From positions 1 through 63,666 of the forward strand of contig JANQLQ010000139.1 in NCBI GenBank assembly GCA_028280565.1: 63,666 bases of DNA, written 5' to 3'. The notes under the pieces were generated by a model. The model was not told the origin of the DNA, ran no database searches, and was given only the letters and a program-made list of their open reading frames with translations. Position numbers and translations under genes: made by a program. Each line of letters starts with the position of its first letter. The stretch's first letter is position 1. Origin of the DNA: Fulvivirga sp. GTDB taxonomy: Bacteria; Bacteroidota; Bacteroidia; Cytophagales; Cyclobacteriaceae. Shown here piece by piece: positions 46,701 to 55,323 of the stretch.

Positions 46701-46913
46701 ATGCCTGAACACAAGGAGAAGTACAATCGGATAAAGTTGGTGATGGTTGAAAAGGAGGTGGGAGTGGAAGAATTATCCCGGGCCATCGGTAAGCATCCTC
46801 AATCCGTCATTGCCTATCGCAATAATACTATGCAACCCACTTTAAAAACCTTATTCGCTATAGCCAAAGCGCTGCAAGTCTCACCTTGTGAGCTACTGGC
46901 TATTCCAAGCTAA
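46701..46913 (+). CDS. Small XRE-family HTH protein
   Basis: A 70-residue single-domain XRE/Cro-type regulator. The helix-turn-helix is VEKEVGVEELSRAIGKHPQSVIAYRNN and the C-terminus ALQVSPCELLAIPS is typical of such minimal repressors. It is divergent from the decayed - strand gene pair, sharing a very AT-rich 80-bp gap, and may have repressed that pair. It could also regulate neighbouring defence genes. Confidence 0.85.
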   Translation: MPEHKEKYNRIKLVMVEKEVGVEELSRAIGKHPQSVIAYRNNTMQPTLKTLFAIAKALQVSPCELLAIPS

Positions 46914-47322
46914 ACCTAATTAGGAACTCGGGAGCGCTGGCTTTCCCCTTCAGGGGTCAGGGGTAGCGCTGGCTTTTCCCAAGCTTATCCAAGCCGTCAT
47001 CAGGACCCGCATTGCAAATGCTGGCGTCAGTGCCCAACTAGGGTCAATAGGCCCTCGTTACAAACAAGGGCCAGTTTTAGATTAGTTTTTGGTTAGTTAT
47101 AACCAATTTAAGGTACAAACTCAGGGTAAGAGACATTCTTCGCGTGTTGGGTTTCCCCTTTCGCCGTAGGCATTCCTTCGGAAAGGGGTATAGGGGTAGC
47201 GTAGGCTTTTCGCACCAGGATCTCGTGCGGAGAGCCCTTATGCTTAGACGGATCGACTTTTACTGCTTTAAGCGAAATACGGGGCTTAATTTCGAAGTCA
47301 CAGACTTCTTAGTGAGCGATTA
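46914..47322. repeat. Left direct-repeat block beside the nucleotidyltransferase-HEPN gene
   Basis: 46936-47080 matches 48448-48580 and 47128-47365 matches 48690-48905, in the same orientation. It includes the GGCCCT...AGGGCC hairpin (47050-47072), GCATTGCAAATGC, and the GAAGTC-ACA-GACTTC hairpin near 47296. No gene is seen. Confidence 0.8.
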
Positions 47323-47430
47323 TTAATTATCGGTAGGCTCAAGACACAGTCTTAAGCCAGTTAGAGGGTAGCCAGCGATAAAAGCTCCAATCAAAACAAC
47401 TCCTCCAATTATTAGCAGTATTCGTTTCAC
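47323..47430 (-). pseudogene. Truncated small membrane-protein gene remnant
   Basis: A 35-codon frame starts with GTG at 47430 and reads KRILLIIGGVVLIGAFIAGY, one transmembrane or signal segment, then runs into the shared repeat and stops at 47323-47325. It looks like the 5' end of a membrane-protein gene cut by repeat insertion or recombination, as at 33454-33525. It could also be expressed as a short membrane peptide. Confidence 0.45.
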
Positions 47431-47468
47431 TTCACTATTTATCCAAATGATGTTATTTGCTTTCAGCC

Positions 47469-48347
47469 TTACACTCCCGGACTCATCCCAATCCCCTCAA
47501 TCTTCTCCCCACAAAGCCTTTCCGTCACCTCCTTCAGCTGCTCCACCTTCTCCGCCAGGTAATCCAGCTCCTCTTTGGAAATATTGTATTCCTCCATATT
47601 ATACCGTGCATCCACATACGCCCGGCGTAGCAACTCAAACCGCCTTTTTTCCTCATCCGTATCCTGCGGAAATACCGCAAAGCGTGGATCACAATTCTTC
47701 ACCCGTAGATTCAGCCGGGCCAAGTCATGCTCCTTGGGCCGGTAGTCCGTGTATACAAGTAAAATCGTGGTATAGTAGCGTTCGGTGGCCTGGTGGAGTT
47801 CAAAAGCTGCTTTGTGCAGGCTGTTTCTCCCAAGGGCATGATTGAAGTCAATCAAAAACTCATTCGCACTCCTAAACCACTGGTCAAAATACTCCTGCGC
47901 CTTCTGCTGAGCCTCTTCTGCCGTCAGCTTTTTAGGCTCTTGCAGCCGTACATTACCCGTGTCATGCAGTACGATACCTTCTTTTTTAATGTCTTGAAAA
48001 AAGTAGTTGCCACGCTGTAAGGCTTGGTTCAGGTGCTTGCCGGAGTGGAAGATAAGGCTGATGGGCGTTTTCACCAGGCCGGTGTCCCGTAGCGTTTCGT
48101 TTACCTTGGTTTCTATTTTGAAGTTGGCCTGCAAGTCGTCGTGGCGGGTCACTACTAACAGGTCGTAGTCGCTTTTGTATTCGTACAGGATGCCGTTTTC
48201 CACGTAGGAGTCTTCCACGTACTTGCCGCGGGCGTAGCTGCCAAAGAGGATCACCATCTCTACGTCTTTGCTATTGCCCAGCAGTTGGGCCAGGTGCTGT
48301 AATTCTTCCTGTTTGGTAAGGGGGAGTTGTTGTAAAGCTTCGTTCAC
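47469..48347 (-). CDS. Nucleotidyltransferase (MNT)-HEPN fusion protein
   Basis: A 292-residue protein. The N-terminal nucleotidyltransferase domain has FGSYARGKYVEDSYV then KSDYDLLVV (the G-S-x-A-R...D-x-D signature), at about residues 35-75. The C-terminal HEPN domain is at about 145-280 (AAFELHQATERYYTTILLVYT, YRPKEHDLARL). In two-gene HEPN/MNT toxin-antitoxin systems the MNT AMPylates and silences the HEPN RNase; here both are in one chain. The canonical HEPN R-x4-6-H motif is not clear (RPKEH has a shorter gap), so RNase activity is uncertain. Direct repeats flank the gene. Confidence 0.85.
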   Translation of the reverse strand: MNEALQQLPLTKQEELQHLAQLLGNSKDVEMVILFGSYARGKYVEDSYVENGILYEYKSDYDLLVVTRHDDLQANFKIETKVNETLRDTGLVKTPISLIFHSGKHLNQALQRGNYFFQDIKKEGIVLHDTGNVRLQEPKKLTAEEAQQKAQEYFDQWFRSANEFLIDFNHALGRNSLHKAAFELHQATERYYTTILLVYTDYRPKEHDLARLNLRVKNCDPRFAVFPQDTDEEKRRFELLRRAYVDARYNMEEYNISKEELDYLAEKVEQLKEVTERLCGEKIEGIGMSPGV

Positions 48348-49172
48348 AGTGTAAAATAGGGGATTATTTTTGTAGGACTAAATATAAGGTAATAATTCGT
48401 TTTATGCTTTTTTTTAAACAGTAGTGGCAATCTAATGTGCGGTAGAGTTCCCCTTTAGGGGCTAGGGGTAGCGCTGGCTTTTCCCAGCTTATCCAAGCCG
48501 TCATCAGGACCCGCATTGCAAATGCTGGCGTCAGTGCCCAGCTATGGACAATAGGCCCTCGTTACAAACAAGGGCCAGTTTTTGATTCAATAATGGGTGT
48601 CGTTGGGCGCATGGTGTTTCATTCCGGATTGAGCGGACGCTCTTGGTCATCGGTAGGTCTTAGGAACGCTTCGCTAAACCTAAGACCAGTAGGGACATTC
48701 TTCGCGCGTTGGCTTTCCCCTTTAGGGGCTAGGGGTAGCGGAGGCTTTTCACACCGGTACCTCGTGCGAAGAACCCTTATGCTTAGACGGATCGACTTTT
48801 ACGGCTTTAAGCGAAATACGGGGGCTTAATTTCGAAGTCACAGACTTCTTAGTGTGCGATTATTAATTATCGATAGGCTCAAGACACAGTCTTAAGCCAG
48901 TTATAGGAAATGCAAGGAGTTGCAAACATTAATGGCAAATGCTCGCATCGAAAGTCACCATTGGAAAAGTGCCTTGAATATAAAAATTGGTGATGAGTAC
49001 TCCTTTTTAACCATTTTTAAACACTATCCTGTCTACTTACACCGTTAACGCCAGGTGTTTATTGCACCTTTAGCGTCTTAATTTACCAAGAGCAGGCAAG
49101 TAATAGTTCTGCAATACATTTTTAACCAGTTCAACTATCAATCTCATACATTCACAAATCTCCCTGGTAGAT
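48348..49172. repeat. Right direct-repeat block and GH2 upstream region
   Basis: 48448-48580 and 48690-48905 repeat the left block at 46936-47365; 48590-48690 is a part copy of the 32.4-34.3 kb hairpin repeat (GGTCTTAGG...CCTAAGACC). The last 250 bp (48910-49172) are AT-rich and should hold the GH2 promoter, but no clear element is picked out. No gene is seen. Confidence 0.75.
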
Positions 49173-51209
49173 ATGTTAGCAAAGACCTTAACCATAGTGC
49201 TATGCATTGTTACTTCCGCTCTTTCAGCACAAACGAGACTCAGCCTTATGGAAGACTGGCAATTTGTGCGAGGCTATCAATACAATATGCAAAAACAACC
49301 CCCATGGGAACAGGTAGACCTGCCCCATACCTGGAATGCCCAAGACGTGGCCGATGGCAAGCTGGACTACTACAGGGGGTTGGGGGTTTATAAAAAGAAG
49401 ATAGCCATTGAAGCAGGGCACCTGGAAAAGCGCTTCTTTTTGCACTTTGAGGGCAGCACACTGGTCACCGATGTGTACGTTAATGGAAGGCATGCAGGGC
49501 ACCACAAAGGAGGCTATACTGGCTTTACCTTGGAGATCACCGATTTTGTGCAGGTAGGAGAGGATAATGAGCTTATGGTCATGGTCAATAATGCTTTCCA
49601 TTCCGAAGTGATGCCGCTTGTCGGGGATTTCAATGTTTACGGTGGGCTTCACCGGCCCGTTTACCTGCTTTTACGGGAAAAGGCGTGTATCGATGTGTTG
49701 GATCACGGCTCTCCCGGGGTCTTTATCACACAGGAAAACGTTAGCCCAGGGAAAGCCGATGTTTCCGTGAGTGGAAAGATCTCCAACGGCGCAGGACAAG
49801 AAAAAACATTGGGAGTATCCGTAGAGATCAAAGATCACCAGGGGTTGGTAGTGGCCGTAGCGAAAGCCAATATTGACGTGGGCCCAAAGGAGACCAAAGG
49901 CTGGAGTGTCGATCTATCCTTAGAAGAACCGCGTTTGTGGCAGGGGCGAAAAGATCCGTACCTGTACCAGTTGGTCACTACCGTCACCGAGGAAGAGAAA
50001 ATGATCGACCGGCTTGAGCAACCCCTGGGGCTGCGGTATTTTTCCCTGGATTCGGCGAAGGGTTTTTTCCTAAACGGGGAGTACACCGATCTTCGGGGAG
50101 TATGTTACCATGAAGCTAAAGCCGGGAAGGGCAGTGCACTTACGCCAAGTGACTATGATCAAGACTTTGAGATTATGCTGGAGATGGGTGTCAACGCCAT
50201 ACGGACGGCCCACTATCCGCATTCGGAGTACTTTTACCGGGTGTGCGATTCACTCGGCATCCTGGTATACACCGAGATCCCGATGGTCGGTCCCGGGGGC
50301 TACCTGGGCCGGGGTTTTATGAACTCAGCAGGCTTTAAAGCCAACGGGAAAGAACAGCTCAAAGCGCTGATCCGCCAAAATTATAACCACCCTTCCATCT
50401 TTTTTTGGGGGCTGTACAACGAGGTAAAGATCAACGGGGACGATCCTTATGAATATATCCAGGAGCTAAATGAAATTGCCAAAAAAGAAGACCCCTACCG
50501 GTTGACCATGGCGGCTACTTTTCAGGATAACCACAACAATGACATCACCGATGCCATTGGGTGGAACCGCTATTTTGGCTGGTATGGAGGTGACCCCTCT
50601 TACATAGGACAATGGGCAGATGAGATGCACGCCCGTTTCCCGGGGAGGCCCATTTCCGTGAGCGAATATGGCGCTGGGGCCAGCATCCATCATCATTCCG
50701 ATTCGCTGGTAGCCCCGAAGCCGGCAGGTCGCTGGCACCCGGAAGAATGGCAAGCCCACTACCATGAGCAAAACTGGCAGGAGCTGGGAAAAAGGCCTTT
50801 CATTTGGGGGAAATTCATCTGGCTTATGTTTGATTTCGGGGCAGTACATCGCGCCGAAGGTGATCGGAAAGGAGTGAATGACAAAGGCTTGGTCACGGCA
50901 GATCGTTTAGTGAAAAAGGACGCCTACTATTTTTACAAAGCTCATTGGCACCCAAGGCCAATGTTGTATTTGGCCTCTAAAAGGTATACTGAACGCACCC
51001 GGGATAAAACAACGATCAAAGTTTACACGAACCTGGGAAAAGTGGACTTTTACCTTAGAGGTAAACGTGTAGGCTCGGCAAAGCCGGTAAATGGTATTGC
51101 CATATCCCCGGTGGTCACCCTTGTGCCGGGCGAAAACAAAATTATAGTCAAAGGCAAAAGCAAAGGCATTACACTGGAAGACCAGTGCAGTTGGACATTG
51201 ACGCCCTGA
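49173..51209 (+). CDS. GH2 glycoside hydrolase (beta-galactosidase/beta-glucuronidase type)
   Basis: A 678-residue exported enzyme (signal peptide ends near ALSAQ). It has the GH2 sugar-binding jelly-roll domain (LPHTWNAQD, KRFFLHFEGS), an immunoglobulin-like domain (about 185-285), and a barrel beginning LRGVCYHEAKAGKGSA. The acid/base Glu is in FWGLYNEVKI (about 415) and the nucleophile Glu in ISVSEYGAG (about 496). It lies alone between the defence island and the fucose locus on the opposite strand, so which polysaccharide locus it serves is open. Ulvan loci often encode GH2, so it may once have belonged to region 1. Confidence 0.92.
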   Translation: MLAKTLTIVLCIVTSALSAQTRLSLMEDWQFVRGYQYNMQKQPPWEQVDLPHTWNAQDVADGKLDYYRGLGVYKKKIAIEAGHLEKRFFLHFEGSTLVTDVYVNGRHAGHHKGGYTGFTLEITDFVQVGEDNELMVMVNNAFHSEVMPLVGDFNVYGGLHRPVYLLLREKACIDVLDHGSPGVFITQENVSPGKADVSVSGKISNGAGQEKTLGVSVEIKDHQGLVVAVAKANIDVGPKETKGWSVDLSLEEPRLWQGRKDPYLYQLVTTVTEEEKMIDRLEQPLGLRYFSLDSAKGFFLNGEYTDLRGVCYHEAKAGKGSALTPSDYDQDFEIMLEMGVNAIRTAHYPHSEYFYRVCDSLGILVYTEIPMVGPGGYLGRGFMNSAGFKANGKEQLKALIRQNYNHPSIFFWGLYNEVKINGDDPYEYIQELNEIAKKEDPYRLTMAATFQDNHNNDITDAIGWNRYFGWYGGDPSYIGQWADEMHARFPGRPISVSEYGAGASIHHHSDSLVAPKPAGRWHPEEWQAHYHEQNWQELGKRPFIWGKFIWLMFDFGAVHRAEGDRKGVNDKGLVTADRLVKKDAYYFYKAHWHPRPMLYLASKRYTERTRDKTTIKVYTNLGKVDFYLRGKRVGSAKPVNGIAISPVVTLVPGENKIIVKGKSKGITLEDQCSWTLTP

Positions 51210-51733
51210 ATAGACACATGCTGATTTATGGCCTTTCATGCTTGGATAGTGGTTAGAAAAGAGGCCCAAGATGTTGGAAGTTATACGATAAGCCCGGGCT
51301 TATGGTCATATCATATGGTTAAGGTGTCCTTGAAAATTAGCTTTGATAGTGGAAGGCTTAATTTTGACAAGTTAAGCTATATTTTTCGGATGTTTCAAGT
51401 AATGGGAGCCTCGAAATGAGTAGTATACGCGGAATTATGAGGTTCTAAGTCCAGTTTTCATTTTCTTTTGCACGCCCAAAAGAAAACGAAACAAAAGAAA
51501 AGGGCGCCAGCAACAAAGCCCATTTTCCCCTCAAAACGCGCTATCCAGCCCCTACAGGCCGCTTACCCGCAGGCCTCAAATGTGCCGCGCTGTTCCTGGG
51601 TGTCCCCCCTCGAAACGCCACTTGGATTTTCAATGATACCCTGGTTAAGGATTCGCAATTCGTTCACTGGCAACATGTGTATGTGCGAACCCCTTAGAAA
51701 GGCGGCCATCTCATCCAGCATGGATAACGCAGT
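51210..51733. repeat. Gene-free stretch with dispersed repeat copy 2
   Basis: 51548-51645 repeats window positions about 10-110 in the same orientation. Before it, 51465-51520 is A-rich (CCCAAAAGAAAACGAAAC). No reading frame has support. Confidence 0.7.
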
Positions 51734-51908
51734 ATACTAGTGTCGTGTCAAGCCTCAAATGGCGGGTAAGGTGGTCGTAGATTTTGTGGGAGGTCAAGGC
51801 GCAAAAAACGCGCATAGCCATAGCTACGTAAGTCTTTTTGCAACGCAGAGATCCCGCAAAAGATACCCCGGATTGGCCGTTATTTGAGGCTTGACACGAC
51901 ACTAGTAT
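51734..51908. mobile_element. MITE-like element with 27-bp perfect terminal inverted repeats
   Basis: The arms 51734-51760 (ATACTAGTGTCGTGTCAAGC...) and 51882-51908 are exact reverse complements. The 175-bp element has no coding capacity. Its right arm contains the stop codon of the kinase gene (51902-51904). A related terminus starts at 63525. Confidence 0.8.
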
Positions 51909-53581
51909 CGATTGTTGGTTATTTCATTTCTCAGGTTAATCAGTGTTTTCATCACTTGATAGAGCTTTATCTCCCGGTCTTGTCCGAATGCATCATGAAG
52001 CTTATTATACAGGGAGAATAGTTGCTGATAGACGACATGCGCTTCGGGATTGGGTGTATAGGTTTTATCGGAAGCTACAGAGAGGTTTTCAACTACTTTA
52101 TCAAGATCAGTAAATCCCTCCATTCCTTTTTTTACGGCTACCGCCGCCATGATGGCCGCGCCAATAGCCACGGTTTGCGGATTTTGAACTCTTTTTACAG
52201 GGTATCCGATGATATCCGCGTATACCTGCATGAAGAGTTCATTTTTATGCCCGATCCCCCCGGTAGTGATAATTTCCCTGATCTCAATACCCTGGTTCTC
52301 CAGCAGCTTAATGATCTTTAAAGCCCCAAAGGCTGTAGCTTCGATCAAAGCCCTGTAGATCTCGTAATCGGCAGAGGCCAGCGTTTGCCCCAGGATCAGG
52401 CCACTGAGTTGCTGATCTCCAAGGATATTGCGGTTACCATTGTTCCAATCGAGCGCCAGCAGGCCGCTTTCACCGGCCTTGAGCTGGCTCGCTTTTTCAG
52501 TGAGTTCGATGTGGTATTCCGCACCTTTTTTGAGCACGTGCTGTACCCACCAGTTGAGCAGGTCCCCTACTGCGGCTTGCCCGGCTTCTATGCCAATGTG
52601 CCCGGGCAGTACCGACCCATCGACAATACCGGCTACCCCTGGAAAGTCCCCGGGGGCTTTACTTTTGGGAAAGGCCATGATATCACAGGTAGAGGTGCCA
52701 ATGATCTTTACAAATTTACCTTGTCCTACACCTGCGCCTACGGCGCCTACGTGAGCATCCAAGGCGCCCACGGCCACCGGTATCCCTCCTGGAATGCCCA
52801 GGCGGGCGGCCCATTCCGCAGACAATTCGCCTAGCGTTTCGTCAAAGCTATAAGCGGTATCGTAGAGCCTGTCCCGGAGGTCGGCCAATGCCGGATGCAG
52901 TGAAGCCAGGAATTCCTTACCGGGCAGACCTCCCCACGTTTCGGAGTACATCGCTTTATGACCTGCTGCACAAATATTTCGCTTCACCTGGCTTACATCT
53001 TCGATACCGGCGAGTGTCGCAGGGATAAAATCAGATTGTTCTATCCAACTATCCGCTGCTTCAAATACCTGCGGGTCGGTATTGAGACAGTGCCAGGCCT
53101 TAGACCAGAACCATTCAGAGGAGTATGTTCCCCCACATTTGTCCAGGTATTGAGGGTGAGTAGCAGCAGCTTTTTGGGTAATGGCCAGGGCTTCGTTGAC
53201 GGCTGTATGGTCTTTCCAAAGCCAGGCATAAGCATTGAGATTATCTTCGTAGGCAGGCAGGGCCTCTAACGGTTGCAGGTTCTGCTTTACCGGGATAGGT
53301 GTAGAGCCCGTGGCATCTACCCCGATACCGATGATATTTTTGACATCGAAGCCCTCCCGTTCAAAGTTTTCAACGGCTTTGCAGACGGCCTTTTCCAGGC
53401 TTCTCAAATACTCCATTGGGGACTGCCTGGCCAACAAGGGATTATGCGGATCCCTATATGTACCCTCCACGCCTCCGGTGAACGGACAAACAGCGGTGGC
53501 CATCATTTGCCCTGAGTAGATATCTAAAATACAAGCTCTTACCGAACCTGTACCAAAATCTAATCCTAACGTGTATTCCAT
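51902..53581 (-). CDS. AraB-type ribulokinase (FGGY family)
   Basis: A 559-residue carbohydrate kinase. AraB-like segments run throughout: LGLDFGTGSVRA at the start, GVDATGSTPIPV, AWLWKDHTAVNEA, GGTYSSEWFWSKAWH, AAGHKAMYSETWGGLPGKEF, GALDAHVGAVGAGVG and KIIGTSTCDIM. Ribulokinases of this type phosphorylate L-ribulose at O5 and are known to accept D-ribulose also. Here it is paired with a FucI-type isomerase, not AraA, which favours D-ribulose from D-arabinose or adaptation to L-fuculose. The stop codon lies inside the MITE arm, so the natural C-terminus may have been altered. It is last in the operon, 36 bp after the isomerase. Confidence 0.9.
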   Translation of the reverse strand: MEYTLGLDFGTGSVRACILDIYSGQMMATAVCPFTGGVEGTYRDPHNPLLARQSPMEYLRSLEKAVCKAVENFEREGFDVKNIIGIGVDATGSTPIPVKQNLQPLEALPAYEDNLNAYAWLWKDHTAVNEALAITQKAAATHPQYLDKCGGTYSSEWFWSKAWHCLNTDPQVFEAADSWIEQSDFIPATLAGIEDVSQVKRNICAAGHKAMYSETWGGLPGKEFLASLHPALADLRDRLYDTAYSFDETLGELSAEWAARLGIPGGIPVAVGALDAHVGAVGAGVGQGKFVKIIGTSTCDIMAFPKSKAPGDFPGVAGIVDGSVLPGHIGIEAGQAAVGDLLNWWVQHVLKKGAEYHIELTEKASQLKAGESGLLALDWNNGNRNILGDQQLSGLILGQTLASADYEIYRALIEATAFGALKIIKLLENQGIEIREIITTGGIGHKNELFMQVYADIIGYPVKRVQNPQTVAIGAAIMAAVAVKKGMEGFTDLDKVVENLSVASDKTYTPNPEAHVVYQQLFSLYNKLHDAFGQDREIKLYQVMKTLINLRNEITNNRY

Positions 53582-53617
53582 AGTTTTAAGCCTAATGGTT
53601 TGGTAATAACATCATTT

Positions 53618-55321
53618 TCACCGTTTTCTCATGAGCTTAGCCTGGTCTTCCCCGCCGTTAATGACATAAAGCAAAGGAAGAGGACGGTCTTCACCTTCAT
53701 CAAAAGCGGGCCTGGCCGCCCAAGGCGTTACGGAGAGTACGTTGGCCATATCCATCCAAAATTGTAACCGGGTCCTTTTGAGATGCCAGGTCATATGGAA
53801 ATGGTTGGCCGGGGCATAGTGCTTATATTCCGTCATCGTGGCATGTTTGGGCATCACAAAAGTATGCGGCCAGGTAGGATTAGCGGCCTGGCAAACGGCC
53901 TCTGCCAGTTCTTCGGGAAGTGACACGGTCTCTGCTTCGTCCCAAACCATTGAAAACATACCCGTTAGAGAGCTATAAGCCAGCCTGGCAGCTATCCCTT
54001 CTATTCCCCCGGGGGAGATAAAGTGGGTGGAATTGCCAAGGTAGGAAAAATAATCCACTGCTTTCGGGAAGGTAATTTTCCCCAATATTTCCTTAGGATC
54101 GGTGCCTGGCATCGCTGCCCAGTCAAAGGAGGCTGAACCGGAATTAACACCATCCACAAAACCTCTTTTTTCCCACTGGGTATCGCCGGCCAGGGCTACG
54201 CCACGGGCTTCAGCAAACGAACTGATCTCTGCGGGCTCCCACACTTTTCTAAAATCCATGAACAAGGGCGGGTCTCCACCGGAAAGCCAGGTCATGAACA
54301 ATTGAGTAAGGAGGGCTTGAACATCGGCTTCCGTGGCATAGGGGATGACTGCTTTAGGGCCATTGTGGTCGAAGGTGGAATTGAAGAGTGACTCCATAAT
54401 ATCGGCCACCGGCTGGGGAATACCCCTGGCATCCGATCCCCATTCGAGCTGGCTCATAAAGCCCCCGCCTACTGCATTGAGGTCTTTCATGAGATCGCGT
54501 ACGATCAAGTAAAGCGCCAAGCTTTTATCCAGGTTGTCACTGTCTGCCGCTTCGGGTAGCTCAATGCCCGCTGAACCTTCTTCCAGCCATGTCCTTAATC
54601 GCTTAAGTTCATTTTCATCATAGGATCTTTTAGCAAGGAGATCGGCGAGGAATTTCATGTCCATGCGGGTGATCTCCAGGCCGAATTGGTTACGCGTAGC
54701 GGCTATATGGGGCAAAGCGGTTTCCATCCCCATAGAGTCATGACCGAACACAAGCACCCGCTTGCCCTTCAACCCCTGGTAGGCCATTGCGGCATAGCAC
54801 CAATCGACCAGGGCTGCTTTGGTCTCTCCTGTCATTACAGGATCAAGCCCGGTATCTGCCCAACTGCCTACGTTGATATGTGTTAACCTGCCGGACTGTG
54901 CCAATGCACCATTGGTAGCATGGGTAAATACTACCCCTGGCCGAGGACCACTGTTGCCGGTAGTGAAATTGAAAGGGGTATCCGAGGGGAAATGTGCCAG
55001 CAGGGAGATAACCGTGAGCTGGGGAAAAGCCCAGGTGTCTGGCACACAGACAATGATATTAACACCTGCCGCCTTAAATTGGGCAGCCACGGCATCGGCC
55101 TGCTTTTCTCCGTCCACAAGGATGTCGGAATAGACTACCGGCACCTTTTGTTTACCCGGTGTGAACACTTCCCCGGAAACCTGGTCGGCCGCCATCTTCA
55201 CGATATTGGCCGCCCGTGCCCGGGAGTCGGGATCTATCCGTGGATCGCAGGTGGCAAACACACCTATTATTGGAATGTCCGGATGTTCAGAAGTATTTTT
55301 CCCTAGTTTTATTGCTGACAT
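53618..55321 (-). CDS. fucI: L-fucose / D-arabinose isomerase (FucI family)
   Basis: A 567-residue ketol-isomerase. The N-terminal domain begins PIIGVFATCDPRIDPDSRARA; YATEADVQALLTQLF holds the catalytic Glu; FMDFRKVWE holds the metal-binding Asp; NHFHMTWHLKRTRLQFWMD near the C-terminus holds the conserved His. FucI turns L-fucose into L-fuculose and also D-arabinose into D-ribulose. It starts 2 bp after the GH172 gene, so it is co-translated with it. Usual FucI length is about 590, so it is complete. Confidence 0.93.
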   Translation of the reverse strand: MSAIKLGKNTSEHPDIPIIGVFATCDPRIDPDSRARAANIVKMAADQVSGEVFTPGKQKVPVVYSDILVDGEKQADAVAAQFKAAGVNIIVCVPDTWAFPQLTVISLLAHFPSDTPFNFTTGNSGPRPGVVFTHATNGALAQSGRLTHINVGSWADTGLDPVMTGETKAALVDWCYAAMAYQGLKGKRVLVFGHDSMGMETALPHIAATRNQFGLEITRMDMKFLADLLAKRSYDENELKRLRTWLEEGSAGIELPEAADSDNLDKSLALYLIVRDLMKDLNAVGGGFMSQLEWGSDARGIPQPVADIMESLFNSTFDHNGPKAVIPYATEADVQALLTQLFMTWLSGGDPPLFMDFRKVWEPAEISSFAEARGVALAGDTQWEKRGFVDGVNSGSASFDWAAMPGTDPKEILGKITFPKAVDYFSYLGNSTHFISPGGIEGIAARLAYSSLTGMFSMVWDEAETVSLPEELAEAVCQAANPTWPHTFVMPKHATMTEYKHYAPANHFHMTWHLKRTRLQFWMDMANVLSVTPWAARPAFDEGEDRPLPLLYVINGGEDQAKLMRKR

Positions 55322-55323
55322 TT

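Noticed and set aside
51228-51419. Short 63-aa frame after GH2
   Set aside because: No family likeness, no coupling and no supporting start signal.
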